Source of the DNA: an uncultured Oscillospiraceae bacterium
GTDB taxonomy: Bacteria; Bacillota; Clostridia; Oscillospirales; Acutalibacteraceae
Reading direction: 5' to 3'
Length of the DNA: 25,381 nucleotides
NCBI GenBank assembly: GCA_900548305.1
Contig: URJZ01000019.1
Location: 1-25,381 of the forward strand
The notes under the pieces were generated by a model. The model was not told the origin of the DNA. It did no database searches and was given only the letters and a program-made list of their open reading frames with translations. The translations under genes were made by a program, and so were the position numbers. Shown here in pieces: positions 1 to 7,078 of the stretch (within the stretch, counting starts at the first letter, position 1; each line of letters begins with the position of its first letter).

Positions 1-62
1 ATAAACAAAAAATATAGTAAAGTAAATAAAACAATAAATTTGTATTTATGAGGAAAACACTT

Positions 63-695
63 ATGAAAACAATTATATTAAATGCAAGTCCAAGAAAAAA
101 CTGGAATACAGCAAAGCTTTTAAATTCAGCCGCCAAAGGTGCGCTGGCAGCCAAGTCAGAAGTGGAACATGTCAATTTGTATGATTTGAACTTTACAGGA
201 TGCAGAAGTTGTATGTTGTGTAAAAGAAAAGATGTTCAGCGATGCCATTGCTATTGGAAAGATGATCTTTCACCTGTAATTGACAAGGTTTTTGCCGCTG
301 ATACACTTCTAATTGGTACTCCAATTTATTTCGGAAGACCTACAAGCCAGTATTTTGCTTTTATCGAGAGATTGCGCTTTACTGCCCTGTCATATGACGA
401 TTACAGCAATTATTTTAAAAGAAAAGTAAATGTTGGAATGTTTGTAACAATGAATACTACGAAAGAATTTTATGAGAAAATGTACAAGGAAAAATTCGAA
501 GAGTATTCAAACGAGTTTAAATGCTTAAATGGAAAGATTTATTTATATCCCTGTTATAATACGCTACAGGTAACAGATTATTCAAAATTTAATATGAGCG
601 GTTTTGATGAGAATATAAAAAAGAAAGCACATGATGAATTATTTCCAGTAGATTTGCAGAATGCATATCATCTTGGATTGCAATTAAGTCGTTAA
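63..695 (+). CDS. Flavodoxin-family NAD(P)H-dependent oxidoreductase
   Basis: This 210-residue protein has a flavodoxin-like fold and probably uses FMN to pass electrons from NAD(P)H to a small acceptor in the cytoplasm. The N-terminus (MKTIILNASPRKNWNT) is a beta strand followed by the flavin-phosphate loop S-P-R-x-x-x-x-T at residues 9-16, and GTPIYFG at 85-91 is the second flavin-contacting loop. A cysteine cluster (C47, C50, C53, C61, C63) follows, as in iron-sulfur flavoproteins and related multimeric flavodoxins, although whether a cluster is bound cannot be read from sequence. I chose ATG 63 because AGGAAA lies about 6 bases upstream; an in-frame ATG at 48 lacks a site. The C-terminal half is less conserved, so the substrate is unknown. 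The gene stands alone and is closed by a hairpin. Family assignment is firm, function is not. Confidence 0.8.
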   Translation: MKTIILNASPRKNWNTAKLLNSAAKGALAAKSEVEHVNLYDLNFTGCRSCMLCKRKDVQRCHCYWKDDLSPVIDKVFAADTLLIGTPIYFGRPTSQYFAFIERLRFTALSYDDYSNYFKRKVNVGMFVTMNTTKEFYEKMYKEKFEEYSNEFKCLNGKIYLYPCYNTLQVTDYSKFNMSGFDENIKKKAHDELFPVDLQNAYHLGLQLSR

Positions 696-726
696 ACCAA
701 AGTTTATCGCTCAGTTGCCAACTACG

Positions 727-767
727 AATACACCTCCTTCCGTTATTTCGACGAAGGGAGGTGTATT
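727..767 (+). terminator. Hairpin terminator after the flavodoxin-family gene
   Basis: The arms AATACACCTCC and GGAGGTGTATT pair perfectly, with a partly paired TTCCG/CGAAG extension above them. It starts 31 bases after the stop codon. The following run (TATATTC) is only weakly T-rich, so termination may be inefficient. Confidence 0.55.
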
Positions 768-909
768 TATATTCAAAATCAGTCCAAAGGGTAATTGAAA
801 AAAATCTTTCGTCAAAATTCATGTAACTTTTCAAACACAAACGCATATACTAGACAAATGACATTTTCATACAGAAAATAATCAGAATGGAAAGAAAGGT
901 GATTTTGAA

Positions 910-1050
910 GTGGAAGGTAACATGCATATTCGTTGTCCCAAAGACGTAGATGTAAATCTATTTACAAAACTGTTCAGCAGTTTAGTTACAGGAGATGACC
1001 TGGATGATTTGATTTTTAACGGTGAAGAATGGCATAAAAGTGAGAGGTAG
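910..1050 (+). CDS. Small protein, 46 residues, unknown function
   Basis: A short reading frame starts at GTG 910 and ends at TAG 1048-1050. AAAGGTGA at 895-902 sits 7 bases before the GTG; an in-frame ATG at 922 is the alternative start. The product begins MEGNMHIRCPKDVDVN, is mildly acidic in its second half (TGDDLDDLIFNGEE) and has no membrane segment or signal peptide. A hairpin with a T-rich tail follows 30 bases after the stop, so the unit looks like a complete small gene with site, frame and terminator. I do not recognise the family. About 60 bases upstream, CATATACTA fits the general shape of a sporulation sigma-K -10 element (CATANNNTA), a weak hint only. It could be a conserved small protein or a chance frame; the well-placed site and terminator favour a gene. 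Confidence 0.5.
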   Translation: MEGNMHIRCPKDVDVNLFTKLFSSLVTGDDLDDLIFNGEEWHKSER

Positions 1051-1080
1051 CTTTCTCATACTTGATATGCAACACACTTC

Positions 1081-1110
1081 ATCCACTACGGTGGATATTT
1101 TATTTTGCGT
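1081..1110 (+). terminator. Terminator of the 46-residue gene
   Basis: ATCCAC (1081-1086) pairs with GTGGAT (1091-1096) around a 4-base loop and is followed by ATTTTATTTT. The stem is short but the T-rich tail is good for the plus strand. Confidence 0.6.
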
Positions 1111-1129
1111 AGAAATATATAATATAAGC

Positions 1130-1161
1130 AAAAAGCTGCCTGGTTGAATAGGCAGCTTTTT
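1130..1161 (-). terminator. purL terminator
   Basis: A 12-bp perfect stem, AAAAAGCTGCCT (1130-1141) with AGGCAGCTTTTT (1150-1161), has an 8-base loop. Read on the minus strand the stem ends in a run of five T. It lies just past the purL stop. The A/T ends are symmetric, so it may also stop plus-strand transcription. Confidence 0.85.
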
Positions 1162-1173
1162 ATTTAATATAAA

Positions 1174-4100
1174 CTATTTAAAATATTTCACACCGGACTC
1201 AAATAATTTCTGATCTTTTTCACCCGGAACATTTTTATATAAATGATTGCCCAAACGTTCGGAGTGTGCCATTTTTCCAAGTACACGACCATCAGGACTT
1301 GTAATACCTTCCACTGCGCAAACAGAACCGTTTGGATTCCATTTTACATCACCACTTGGTTTTCCGCACGGAGTAGTATATTGGAATGCCACTTGCCCGT
1401 TTTCAATTAGTTGCTGCATAACAGCATCACTTGCAACAAAACGTCCCTCGCCGTGAGAAACAGGTACGGTAAAGACATCTCCTGCATTTACACCGGACAA
1501 CCACGGAGATTTTACAGAAGTTACCCTTGTATATACCATGCGGGAAATATGACGTCCAATGGTATTGAAGGTTAAGGTTGGAGCCTGTGGACTTGGATCA
1601 GTAATTTTACCGTATGGCACCAAACCTAACTTAATCAATGCTTGGAATCCATTACAGATACCCAACATCAAACCATCGCGATGTTCCAAAAGATTGCTGA
1701 CAGCATCCTTAATTTTTGGATTACGGAAGGTAGTAGCAATAAACTTACCGGAGCCGTCCGGTTCGTCACCACCCGAAAAACCACCAGGTAACATAACAAT
1801 TTGTGCCTCATTGATTTTGCGCACCATTTCTTCAATGGTTTCTTCAATATCATTTGGCGTCAAATTCTTTACAACTAAAATATCTGCAATGGCTCCTGCA
1901 CGTTCAAAAGCACGGGCTGTATCTACTTCACAGTTGGTACCTGGGAATGCAGGAATAAACACTCTTGGTTTCGCACTTTTAATTGCAGGTGCTTTTTGAT
2001 TGCGCTGTGTATACAAACCAATTTCATGGGTTAATTCTTTTTTCTCAGCCTGAGTCGGGAAAATTTTCTCCAGTGTTCCTGTCCAGGCAGACAGTAACTC
2101 TTCCAAAGGCATTGCTGTTTGAGCAATTTCAATTTCAGAACGCTCTGTTGTTTCACCCAAAATAATAGCTTCTAAATTACCATCTACGGTGGTAACATCA
2201 TTTAATTCTAAAATCAACGCACCGCTTGCAGGTGCAAATAACAACTTCTCATCTTTAATGTGATCGGCGAATACAAAACCAATTTCGTTACCAAAGCACA
2301 TCTTTGCAATTGCTGCTGCTACACCGCCTTCTTTTACAACACTTGCCGCACGTACTTGTCCGTTTTCCATCATTTGAAATACAGCTTCATAATACGCTTT
2401 CAATTTAGGCCAGTTTGGAAGCAAAGTATCTGCTTCTTCCGGCAATGGAAGCAATACTACAGTAGAGCCTGCCTTCTGGAATGCAGCAGAAATAGTTTTG
2501 CTTGCTTTTGTCATCGTAACTGCAAAACTCACTAAAGTCGGAGGAACATCCATGCTTTCAAAGGAACCCGACATACTGTCTTTACCTCCGATAGCAGGTA
2601 TCTCCAATCCCAATTGAGCTGTTAATGCACCTAATAATGCTGCAGTCGGCTTACCCCAACGTTTTGGTTCCTTTTGCAGACGCTCAAAATATTCTTGGAA
2701 TGTTAAACGTGCTTTCAGTGGATTTGCACCTACTGCTGCCAGTTTAGACAAGCTTTCTACTACAGCATACGCCGCACCATGGAACGGACTGAACTTTGCA
2801 ATTCCCGGAATATAGCCGTAGCTCATTGCTGTTGCATCGTCTGTTTCACCAGATTCCAATGGAATTTTAGCAACCATAGCTTCTTCAGGTGTTAACTGAT
2901 ATTTACCTGCAAATGGCATATGAACAGTACCGGCACCAATACTTGCATCAAAACGTTCTACCAAACCTTTTTGAGAAGCAACTTCCAAACGTGCCAAATT
3001 TTCTTTAAAAGCATTGGCAACAGATTTTCCTTCCAAACATTCAGGAACCAAAGCTCTGTAATATTCTTTTGGATCCGGTGCAGTAATCACAGCCTGTGCT
3101 GTTTGTGTTACGCCATTGGTATTGAGGAATTTGCGGCTTAAATCCACAATGGTATTACCGCGCCAGAACATCTTTAATCTTGGTTCTGCCGTAACGGTTG
3201 CAACTACCTGTGCGTTTAGATTTTCTTCTTTTGCCGCTTGCATAAATGTATCTACATCTTTTGGATCAAGTACCACTGCCATACGCTCTTGTGATTCGGA
3301 AATAGCCAATTCTGTACCGTCTAATCCTTCGTATTTCTTCGGAACACTATCCAAATTGATGCGCAAACCGTCTGCTAATTCACCAATCGCAACGCAAACG
3401 CCACCTGCTCCAAAGTCATTGCAGCGTTTGATTAGTTTTGAAACAGCACCGTTACGGAACAAACGTTGTATTTTACGCTCTGTTGGTGGATTACCCTTTT
3501 GTACTTCAGCGCCACAAACTTCAATGGAATCGGTTGTATGCGCTTTAGAAGAACCTGTAGCACCACCGCAGCCATCACGACCGGTTGCTCCACCCAATAA
3601 TACAATCACATCTCCGTCTTCCGGAGTACCGCGCATTACGTTTTCTTTTGGAGAGGCACCAATAACTGCGCCAATTTCCATACGTTTTGCCATATAGCCT
3701 TCATCATACAATTCGGCAACTTGTCCGGTTGCCAAACCGATTTGGTTTCCGTAAGAGCTGTAGCCTGCCGCTGCTGTCGTTGTAATCATGCGGCTCGGTA
3801 ACTTTCCGATTAAAGTATCTTCAAACGGCGTTCTTGGATCACCGGAACCTGTTACACGCATCGCCTGATATACGTAAGCTCTACCTGAAAGAGGATCACG
3901 AATTGCACCGCCAAGGCAGGTTGCCGCACCACCAAATGGCTCAATCTCTGTTGGATGGTTATGAGTTTCATTTTTAAATTGAACTAACCACTGTTCTGTT
4001 TTTCCGTCGATTTCAACAGGCACTTCAATGGAACATGCATTGATTTCTTCACTGACATCAAGGTCATCCAATTTACCTTGTTTGCGCATTAATTTTGCGC

Positions 4101-4938
4101 CTATAACTGCCATATCCATCAAAGAAACCGGACGATCCGTTTCACCGTATACAGTATTACGGGTATCATAATATGCTTTTAAAGCCTGCTCAATGGCATG
4201 GCTGATTTGACCTTTTTGAATTTCAATGGATTCTAAGGAAGTAAAGAAAGTAGTGTGACGGCAATGGTCAGACCAATAAGTGTCAATTACCCTTAATTCT
4301 GTAACATATGGATCTCTTTTTTCTTCATCTCTGAAATAATCGCGACAGAATTTTAAATCAGCCATTGTCATGGCAAATCCCATACCGTGATAATACTTCT
4401 CCAATGTAGCGTCATCCCAAGAAATCATGCCTTTTACTTGCTCAACATCCTCAGGCACTTCTACTTCCATATCCAAAGAAGCAGGTTTTTCCAAAGAAGC
4501 CAAACGAGATTCTACAGGATTAATCAAATAATTTTTGATTTTATCCATATCCGCTTCCGATACAGACCCTTTTATTGCAATCACACGTGCAGTAGCTACC
4601 TTTGGACGCTCTCCGTGGGTTAGTAACTGTACACATTGCGCTGCGGAATCTGCACGTTGGTCATACTGGCCAGGCAAATATTCCATTGCAAACACATGGT
4701 AGTCATCAGAAAATTGCAAATCCTCGCCATATAAATGGTCTACATTGGGTTCAGAAAAAATCATGCGGTTCGCATCTTCTTGTTCTGCCTGAGATAAACC
4801 TTCTACATCATAACGATGTGATAAACGTAACTCCTCTATTCCTTTAATGCCCAGATTTTCTGTTAAATCTGTTTGAATATGTTTTGCTTCCACATCGAAT
4901 CCCGGTTTTTTTTCAACAAATATTCTGGTAACTGACAT
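1174..4938 (-). CDS. purL: Phosphoribosylformylglycinamidine synthase, single-chain
   Basis: This 1,254-residue cytoplasmic enzyme catalyses step four of de novo purine synthesis: FGAR plus glutamine plus ATP give FGAM. The whole family architecture is present. There is an N-terminal PurS-like and linker region, then the first ATP-binding half with NETHNHPTE at about residues 323-331 and GGAATCLGGAIRD beyond it, then a second synthetase half (IGGKDSMSGSF). A class I glutamine amidotransferase domain runs from about residue 990 to the end, with nucleophile Cys about 1095 in GICNGFQAL, SHGEGRF, and the late H/E pair in MAHSERLGNH. The length fits the long fused PurL, unlike the PurS/PurL/PurQ set of Bacillus. 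I start it at ATG 4938, preceded by GGAGGAAC, rather than at the in-frame ATG 12 bases upstream, which has no site. It appears to be transcribed alone from the promoter at 5075-5103. Confidence 0.96.
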   Translation of the reverse strand: MSVTRIFVEKKPGFDVEAKHIQTDLTENLGIKGIEELRLSHRYDVEGLSQAEQEDANRMIFSEPNVDHLYGEDLQFSDDYHVFAMEYLPGQYDQRADSAAQCVQLLTHGERPKVATARVIAIKGSVSEADMDKIKNYLINPVESRLASLEKPASLDMEVEVPEDVEQVKGMISWDDATLEKYYHGMGFAMTMADLKFCRDYFRDEEKRDPYVTELRVIDTYWSDHCRHTTFFTSLESIEIQKGQISHAIEQALKAYYDTRNTVYGETDRPVSLMDMAVIGAKLMRKQGKLDDLDVSEEINACSIEVPVEIDGKTEQWLVQFKNETHNHPTEIEPFGGAATCLGGAIRDPLSGRAYVYQAMRVTGSGDPRTPFEDTLIGKLPSRMITTTAAAGYSSYGNQIGLATGQVAELYDEGYMAKRMEIGAVIGASPKENVMRGTPEDGDVIVLLGGATGRDGCGGATGSSKAHTTDSIEVCGAEVQKGNPPTERKIQRLFRNGAVSKLIKRCNDFGAGGVCVAIGELADGLRINLDSVPKKYEGLDGTELAISESQERMAVVLDPKDVDTFMQAAKEENLNAQVVATVTAEPRLKMFWRGNTIVDLSRKFLNTNGVTQTAQAVITAPDPKEYYRALVPECLEGKSVANAFKENLARLEVASQKGLVERFDASIGAGTVHMPFAGKYQLTPEEAMVAKIPLESGETDDATAMSYGYIPGIAKFSPFHGAAYAVVESLSKLAAVGANPLKARLTFQEYFERLQKEPKRWGKPTAALLGALTAQLGLEIPAIGGKDSMSGSFESMDVPPTLVSFAVTMTKASKTISAAFQKAGSTVVLLPLPEEADTLLPNWPKLKAYYEAVFQMMENGQVRAASVVKEGGVAAAIAKMCFGNEIGFVFADHIKDEKLLFAPASGALILELNDVTTVDGNLEAIILGETTERSEIEIAQTAMPLEELLSAWTGTLEKIFPTQAEKKELTHEIGLYTQRNQKAPAIKSAKPRVFIPAFPGTNCEVDTARAFERAGAIADILVVKNLTPNDIEETIEEMVRKINEAQIVMLPGGFSGGDEPDGSGKFIATTFRNPKIKDAVSNLLEHRDGLMLGICNGFQALIKLGLVPYGKITDPSPQAPTLTFNTIGRHISRMVYTRVTSVKSPWLSGVNAGDVFTVPVSHGEGRFVASDAVMQQLIENGQVAFQYTTPCGKPSGDVKWNPNGSVCAVEGITSPDGRVLGKMAHSERLGNHLYKNVPGEKDQKLFESGVKYFK

Positions 4939-5068
4939 AGTTCCTCCCATTCTGACTTACTTGTGATGATTTGCAAGTCATGTCCTTTCCTGGTCTAATT
5001 CTTTCCTTTATTTTACATGACCAACGAATATAAGCCGTCGATCTTGCTATATTGTATTTTCTTTATAT
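4939..5068 (-). promoter_or_regulatory. purL 5' leader with competing hairpins
   Basis: About 130 bases separate the predicted transcription start from the purL ATG. On the minus strand an element spanning 5015-5022 can pair in two overlapping ways. GTCATGT (5021-5015) can pair with ACATGAC (4983-4977), or TGGTC (5022-5018) can pair with GACCA (4995-4991). The two pairings share bases 5018-5021 and exclude one another, as in attenuators and riboswitches. I do not see the conserved core of the purine or the ykkC/PRPP riboswitch. Regulatory function is inference. Confidence 0.3.
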
Positions 5069-5074
5069 GATAGC

Positions 5075-5108
5075 ATTATAACATGAAAGAAATTGCCTTG
5101 CAATTTCT
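5075..5108 (-). promoter_or_regulatory. purL promoter with palindrome over the -35
   Basis: On the minus strand TTGCAA (5103-5098) and TATAAT (5080-5075) are spaced by 17 bp. The -35 lies inside a perfect palindrome with 9-bp arms, AGAAATTGC (5088-5096), CTT, GCAATTTCT (5100-5108). The palindrome, spacer and -10 are nearly identical to the promoter at 6911-6942. The remaining bases up to the lipase terminator (5109-5283) are AT-rich and show nothing I can name. Confidence 0.75.
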
Positions 5109-5283
5109 AACTGATAAATGTTAAAATATTCTAACAACAACTAAAACCATCGACTTTTGTCATTGAAACATTTTCATAAATATAAAAATGAACATATCAT
5201 TTTCAGCAGTCATCATAAAAATGTGATTGCAAAATATGAAACATAAAGCAAATATTTATAACTATCTTTTAACATATCAAATA

Positions 5284-5305
5284 AAAAAAGAAGGTTTTAC
5301 CCTTC
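5284..5305 (-). terminator. Terminator overlapping the lipase stop codon
   Basis: On the minus strand GAAGG-loop-CCTTC (5305-5301 with 5294-5290) is followed by seven T. The TAA stop of the patatin gene (5299-5297) lies in the loop, so the hairpin starts within the last codons. Confidence 0.75.
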
Positions 5306-6178
5306 CACTGAAACAGCTTGCGCAGAATGCTCAGTAATCATGGCTTTTATCTCGTTCATACGTTTCATAGCATCTGTATACCCCACATCGTAAATTGCCA
5401 TTAAAATATCTGAATCCTTTTCATAACGGCTGATTTCAATGGGTTCGCTTGGCAAAATCACAATCGCCTTTTTCTTTTTTTCAAGCTTTTGACAAAATAG
5501 TCTTTGTTCGTTATAAATATCCGCACGTTTATTTAGCGCCTTTAGCAAAGCCGGATATTTATGATATTTTGCTTTCATCAAAGCCGGAGGAAATTCCGGT
5601 TTTGCACTTTTCTTATATTTTGCATCGCGAGTTAAGACGATCACATTAAATTCATTTCCGTCACAAATAGAGCGTTCAACCGGGATTGGCATAGATATAC
5701 CGCCGTCAAGTAATTTATAATTACCTACTTTTATTATAGTAGATAAAAACGGTAATGAACTGGAGGCTCTGATAACATCCATTTGTTCGTCCATATCATC
5801 TTTTGTAAAAAACACAGGAAGCCCTGTTTGTATATCGGTTGCACCTGCATAAAATTTGACAGGAGAATTTTGAAACGCTTCATAATCAAATGGCAAAATA
5901 GTATGAAACAAATCTCCAAAAATATAGTCAAAGTCAAACATACAGCCATGTTTAATAAAATTTTTAACACTGACATATTTATCGCCTTGAACATACTGAT
6001 AAAAAATATCGTGATTACGGTACGACTGACCGGAAATATAGCTCAGCGCATTACAAGCCCCCGCAGAAATACCGTAGATACTTGGAAAATGAACGTCATT
6101 ATCCTCAAATGCTGAGAGTACACCGGCAGTATAAGAGCCACGCATTCCGCCGCCCTCTAGCACAAGCCCAACCGACAT
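5297..6178 (-). CDS. Patatin-like phospholipase
   Basis: This 293-residue protein is a cytoplasmic serine hydrolase of the patatin/RssA family, which cleaves acyl esters of lipids through a Ser-Asp dyad. All three signatures are visible: the oxyanion loop GGGMRG at residues 9-14, the nucleophile elbow GISAG with Ser38 at 36-40, and DGG with Asp158 at 158-160. There is no signal peptide or clear membrane helix. The length is typical of the stand-alone bacterial branch with a C-terminal helical part. Translation starts at ATG 6178 behind AGGAGG with 8-base spacing. A good promoter lies just upstream, divergent from the tRNA-Val promoter. The physiological lipid substrate is unknown. Although the acyl-carrier operon is near, it lies on the other strand beyond the tRNA, so a link is only conceivable. 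Confidence 0.88.
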   Translation of the reverse strand: MSVGLVLEGGGMRGSYTAGVLSAFEDNDVHFPSIYGISAGACNALSYISGQSYRNHDIFYQYVQGDKYVSVKNFIKHGCMFDFDYIFGDLFHTILPFDYEAFQNSPVKFYAGATDIQTGLPVFFTKDDMDEQMDVIRASSSLPFLSTIIKVGNYKLLDGGISMPIPVERSICDGNEFNVIVLTRDAKYKKSAKPEFPPALMKAKYHKYPALLKALNKRADIYNEQRLFCQKLEKKKKAIVILPSEPIEISRYEKDSDILMAIYDVGYTDAMKRMNEIKAMITEHSAQAVSVEG

Positions 6179-6213
6179 AGTTCCCGCCTCCTTACATAAA
6201 AATAAGTATTTTC

Positions 6214-6242
6214 ATTATAATGGAATCATTGCTTTTTTACAA
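6214..6242 (-). promoter_or_regulatory. Promoter of the patatin-like gene
   Basis: On the minus strand TTGTAA (6242-6237) and TATAAT (6219-6214) are 17 bp apart, about 36 bases before the start codon. Confidence 0.6.
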
Positions 6243-6288
6243 GACTTGACAACAAACCCTATAAATAAAAATTAATCGAAGATTGTAC

Positions 6289-6317
6289 TTGATTTTACTG
6301 TTTGTTTTAGGTATAAT
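6289..6317 (+). promoter_or_regulatory. Promoter of tRNA-Val
   Basis: TTGATT (6289-6294) and TATAAT (6312-6317) have 17-bp spacing. The -10 ends 16 bases before the first tRNA base, as expected for a tRNA with a short leader. Confidence 0.8.
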
Positions 6318-6333
6318 AATGCAGTACTATTAT

Positions 6334-6409
6334 GGACGTTTAGCTCAGCTGGTAGAGCATTTGCTTGACGTGCAAAGGGTCAGCGGTTCAAGTCCGTTAA
6401 CGTCCACCA
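6334..6409 (+). tRNA. tRNA-Val (anticodon GAC)
   Basis: A 76-base cloverleaf can be folded by eye. The acceptor arms are GGACGTT (6334-6340) and AACGTCC (6399-6405). The D stem is GCTC/GAGC, the anticodon stem TTTGC/GCAAA with loop TTGACGT (anticodon GAC, valine), and the T arm AGCGG-TTCAAGT-CCGTT. The discriminator is A, and CCA is encoded at 6407-6409. It stands alone with its own promoter. Confidence 0.95.
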
Positions 6410-6437
6410 CAATAACAGGATGACAAACAGTACTTTG

Positions 6438-6492
6438 TTTATCCTAACATGAGCCATTGACTATAGATGCCAATGGCTCATGTTAGGATAAA
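6438..6492. repeat. Perfect 22-bp inverted repeat downstream of tRNA-Val
   Basis: The arms at 6438-6459 and 6471-6492 are perfectly complementary over 22 bp, with core CATGAGCCATTG and CAATGGCTCATG, around an 11-base loop. No T-run follows on either strand, so it does not look like an ordinary intrinsic terminator, although it begins 29 bases after the tRNA and could help to end or process that transcript. It could also be a remnant of a small palindromic mobile repeat. Confidence 0.8.
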
Positions 6493-6616
6493 GATATACT
6501 GGTTTCCATTTATGTTTAGCATAACATAACAGTTATTCTTTTTATTCATTAAGAAACGCATTATAGGTTATACAACTATTCACATTCAGCAATATTTTGG
6601 AATACTTGTCTTGGCT

Positions 6617-6781
6617 TATAATTTGTTAAGTGTGAATACATAATATAAAAAATCAGCATCTCTCAATTATGAAAGTGTGAATTTGAAACTATGTATTCCA
6701 AAATGCAATAAATTCTCACATAAAGTATTCATGAGATATGTTGAAAAAGCATTCAACATATCTCATGAATACTTTTTTGTT
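6617..6781 (+). ncRNA. Candidate small RNA ending at a strong terminator
   Basis: TATAAT at 6617-6622 (no convincing -35) and a very strong terminator ending at 6781 bracket about 150 bases without a believable reading frame. The block holds AGTGTGAAT twice (6629-6637, 6674-6682), with an inverted copy of TGTGAAT at 6578-6584. It also holds GTATTCCAAAAT (6692-6703), which is the perfect complement of ATTTTGGAATAC (6593-6604). A terminator with no gene before it needs a transcript, hence the suggestion. The promoter is weak, so this is tentative. Confidence 0.25.
6722..6781 (+). terminator. 24-bp perfect hairpin with T-run
   Basis: The arms at 6722-6745 and 6752-6775 are complementary over all 24 bp around a 6-base loop. 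Six T, then G and five T follow (run from 6773), which makes it a strong plus-strand terminator. The stem is much longer than usual. AGATATGTTG, part of the left arm (6734-6743), recurs at 6800-6809 and could pair with the right arm instead, but it would be transcribed too late to prevent termination. Confidence 0.8.
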
Positions 6782-6837
6782 TTTAACATAGCAAACCAAA
6801 GATATGTTGTGACTTCTCCCATAACAGCACCAAAACA

Positions 6838-6865
6838 AACATTGAAAGGAATGTCTTTCAATGTT
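6838..6865. repeat. Perfect 11-bp hairpin upstream of the acyl-carrier operon
   Basis: AACATTGAAAG (6838-6848) and CTTTCAATGTT (6855-6865) pair perfectly around a 6-base loop, about 45 bases before the operon promoter. There is no T-run. It could be a protein-binding site; the role is unknown. Confidence 0.6.
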
Positions 6866-6907
6866 CAAAATTTTGACTGCTGTAAGAACGTTTTAGCTTT
6901 TAACCGT

Positions 6908-6942
6908 AAAAAATTGCAAAGCAATTTTTTTAATGCTATAAT
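6908..6942 (+). promoter_or_regulatory. Promoter of the ACP-ketosynthase-ligase operon
   Basis: TTGCAA (6914-6919) and TATAAT (6937-6942) are spaced by 17 bp. The -35 lies in a palindrome, AAAAAATTGC (6908-6917), AAA, GCAATTTTTT (6921-6930). The segment is nearly identical to the purL promoter. The palindrome also resembles a short terminator hairpin. The expected transcript has about 130 bases of leader before the ACP start. Confidence 0.75.
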
Positions 6943-7078
6943 AATAGGTAAAGAAAATTCATCTAGATTATCACATGTAGTTTTGAATAATATGTTTATT
7001 GACAACTATAACTAGCAATGCTAATATTTGTTATTAGGTAGCAATAATTTGGGTGAAAGGTTCAGGAGGAAATTTTCG

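Noticed and set aside
1..62. Promoter of the flavodoxin-family gene
   Set aside because: TATAGT at 13-18 could be a -10, but too little upstream sequence is available to find a -35.
589..846. 85-codon minus-strand open frame
   Set aside because: It spans the 3' end of the flavodoxin-family gene and its terminator and has no ribosome site.
3116..3697. 193-codon plus-strand open frame
   Set aside because: It lies antisense within purL, lacks a ribosome binding site and mirrors the codon pattern of a well-conserved gene, so it is a shadow frame. The same holds for the other antisense frames in purL, the ketosynthases, NRAMP and cysS.
4939..5068. Purine or ykkC/PRPP riboswitch before purL
   Set aside because: I looked for the conserved cores and did not find them; only unclassified stems are visible.
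6438..6492. tRNA-Val intrinsic terminator or attachment site of an integrated element
   Set aside because: No T-run follows the stem, no repeat of the tRNA 3' end is found downstream and no integrase gene is present.
6800..6809. Anti-terminator pairing with the right arm of the 6722-6775 hairpin
   Set aside because: AGATATGTTG can pair with the right arm, but it is transcribed after the terminator, so it cannot prevent its formation in the usual way.
6677..7015. 112-codon plus-strand open frame
   Set aside because: It has no ribosome site and runs through two perfect inverted repeats, a terminator and the operon promoter. Its composition is not that of a plausible protein.
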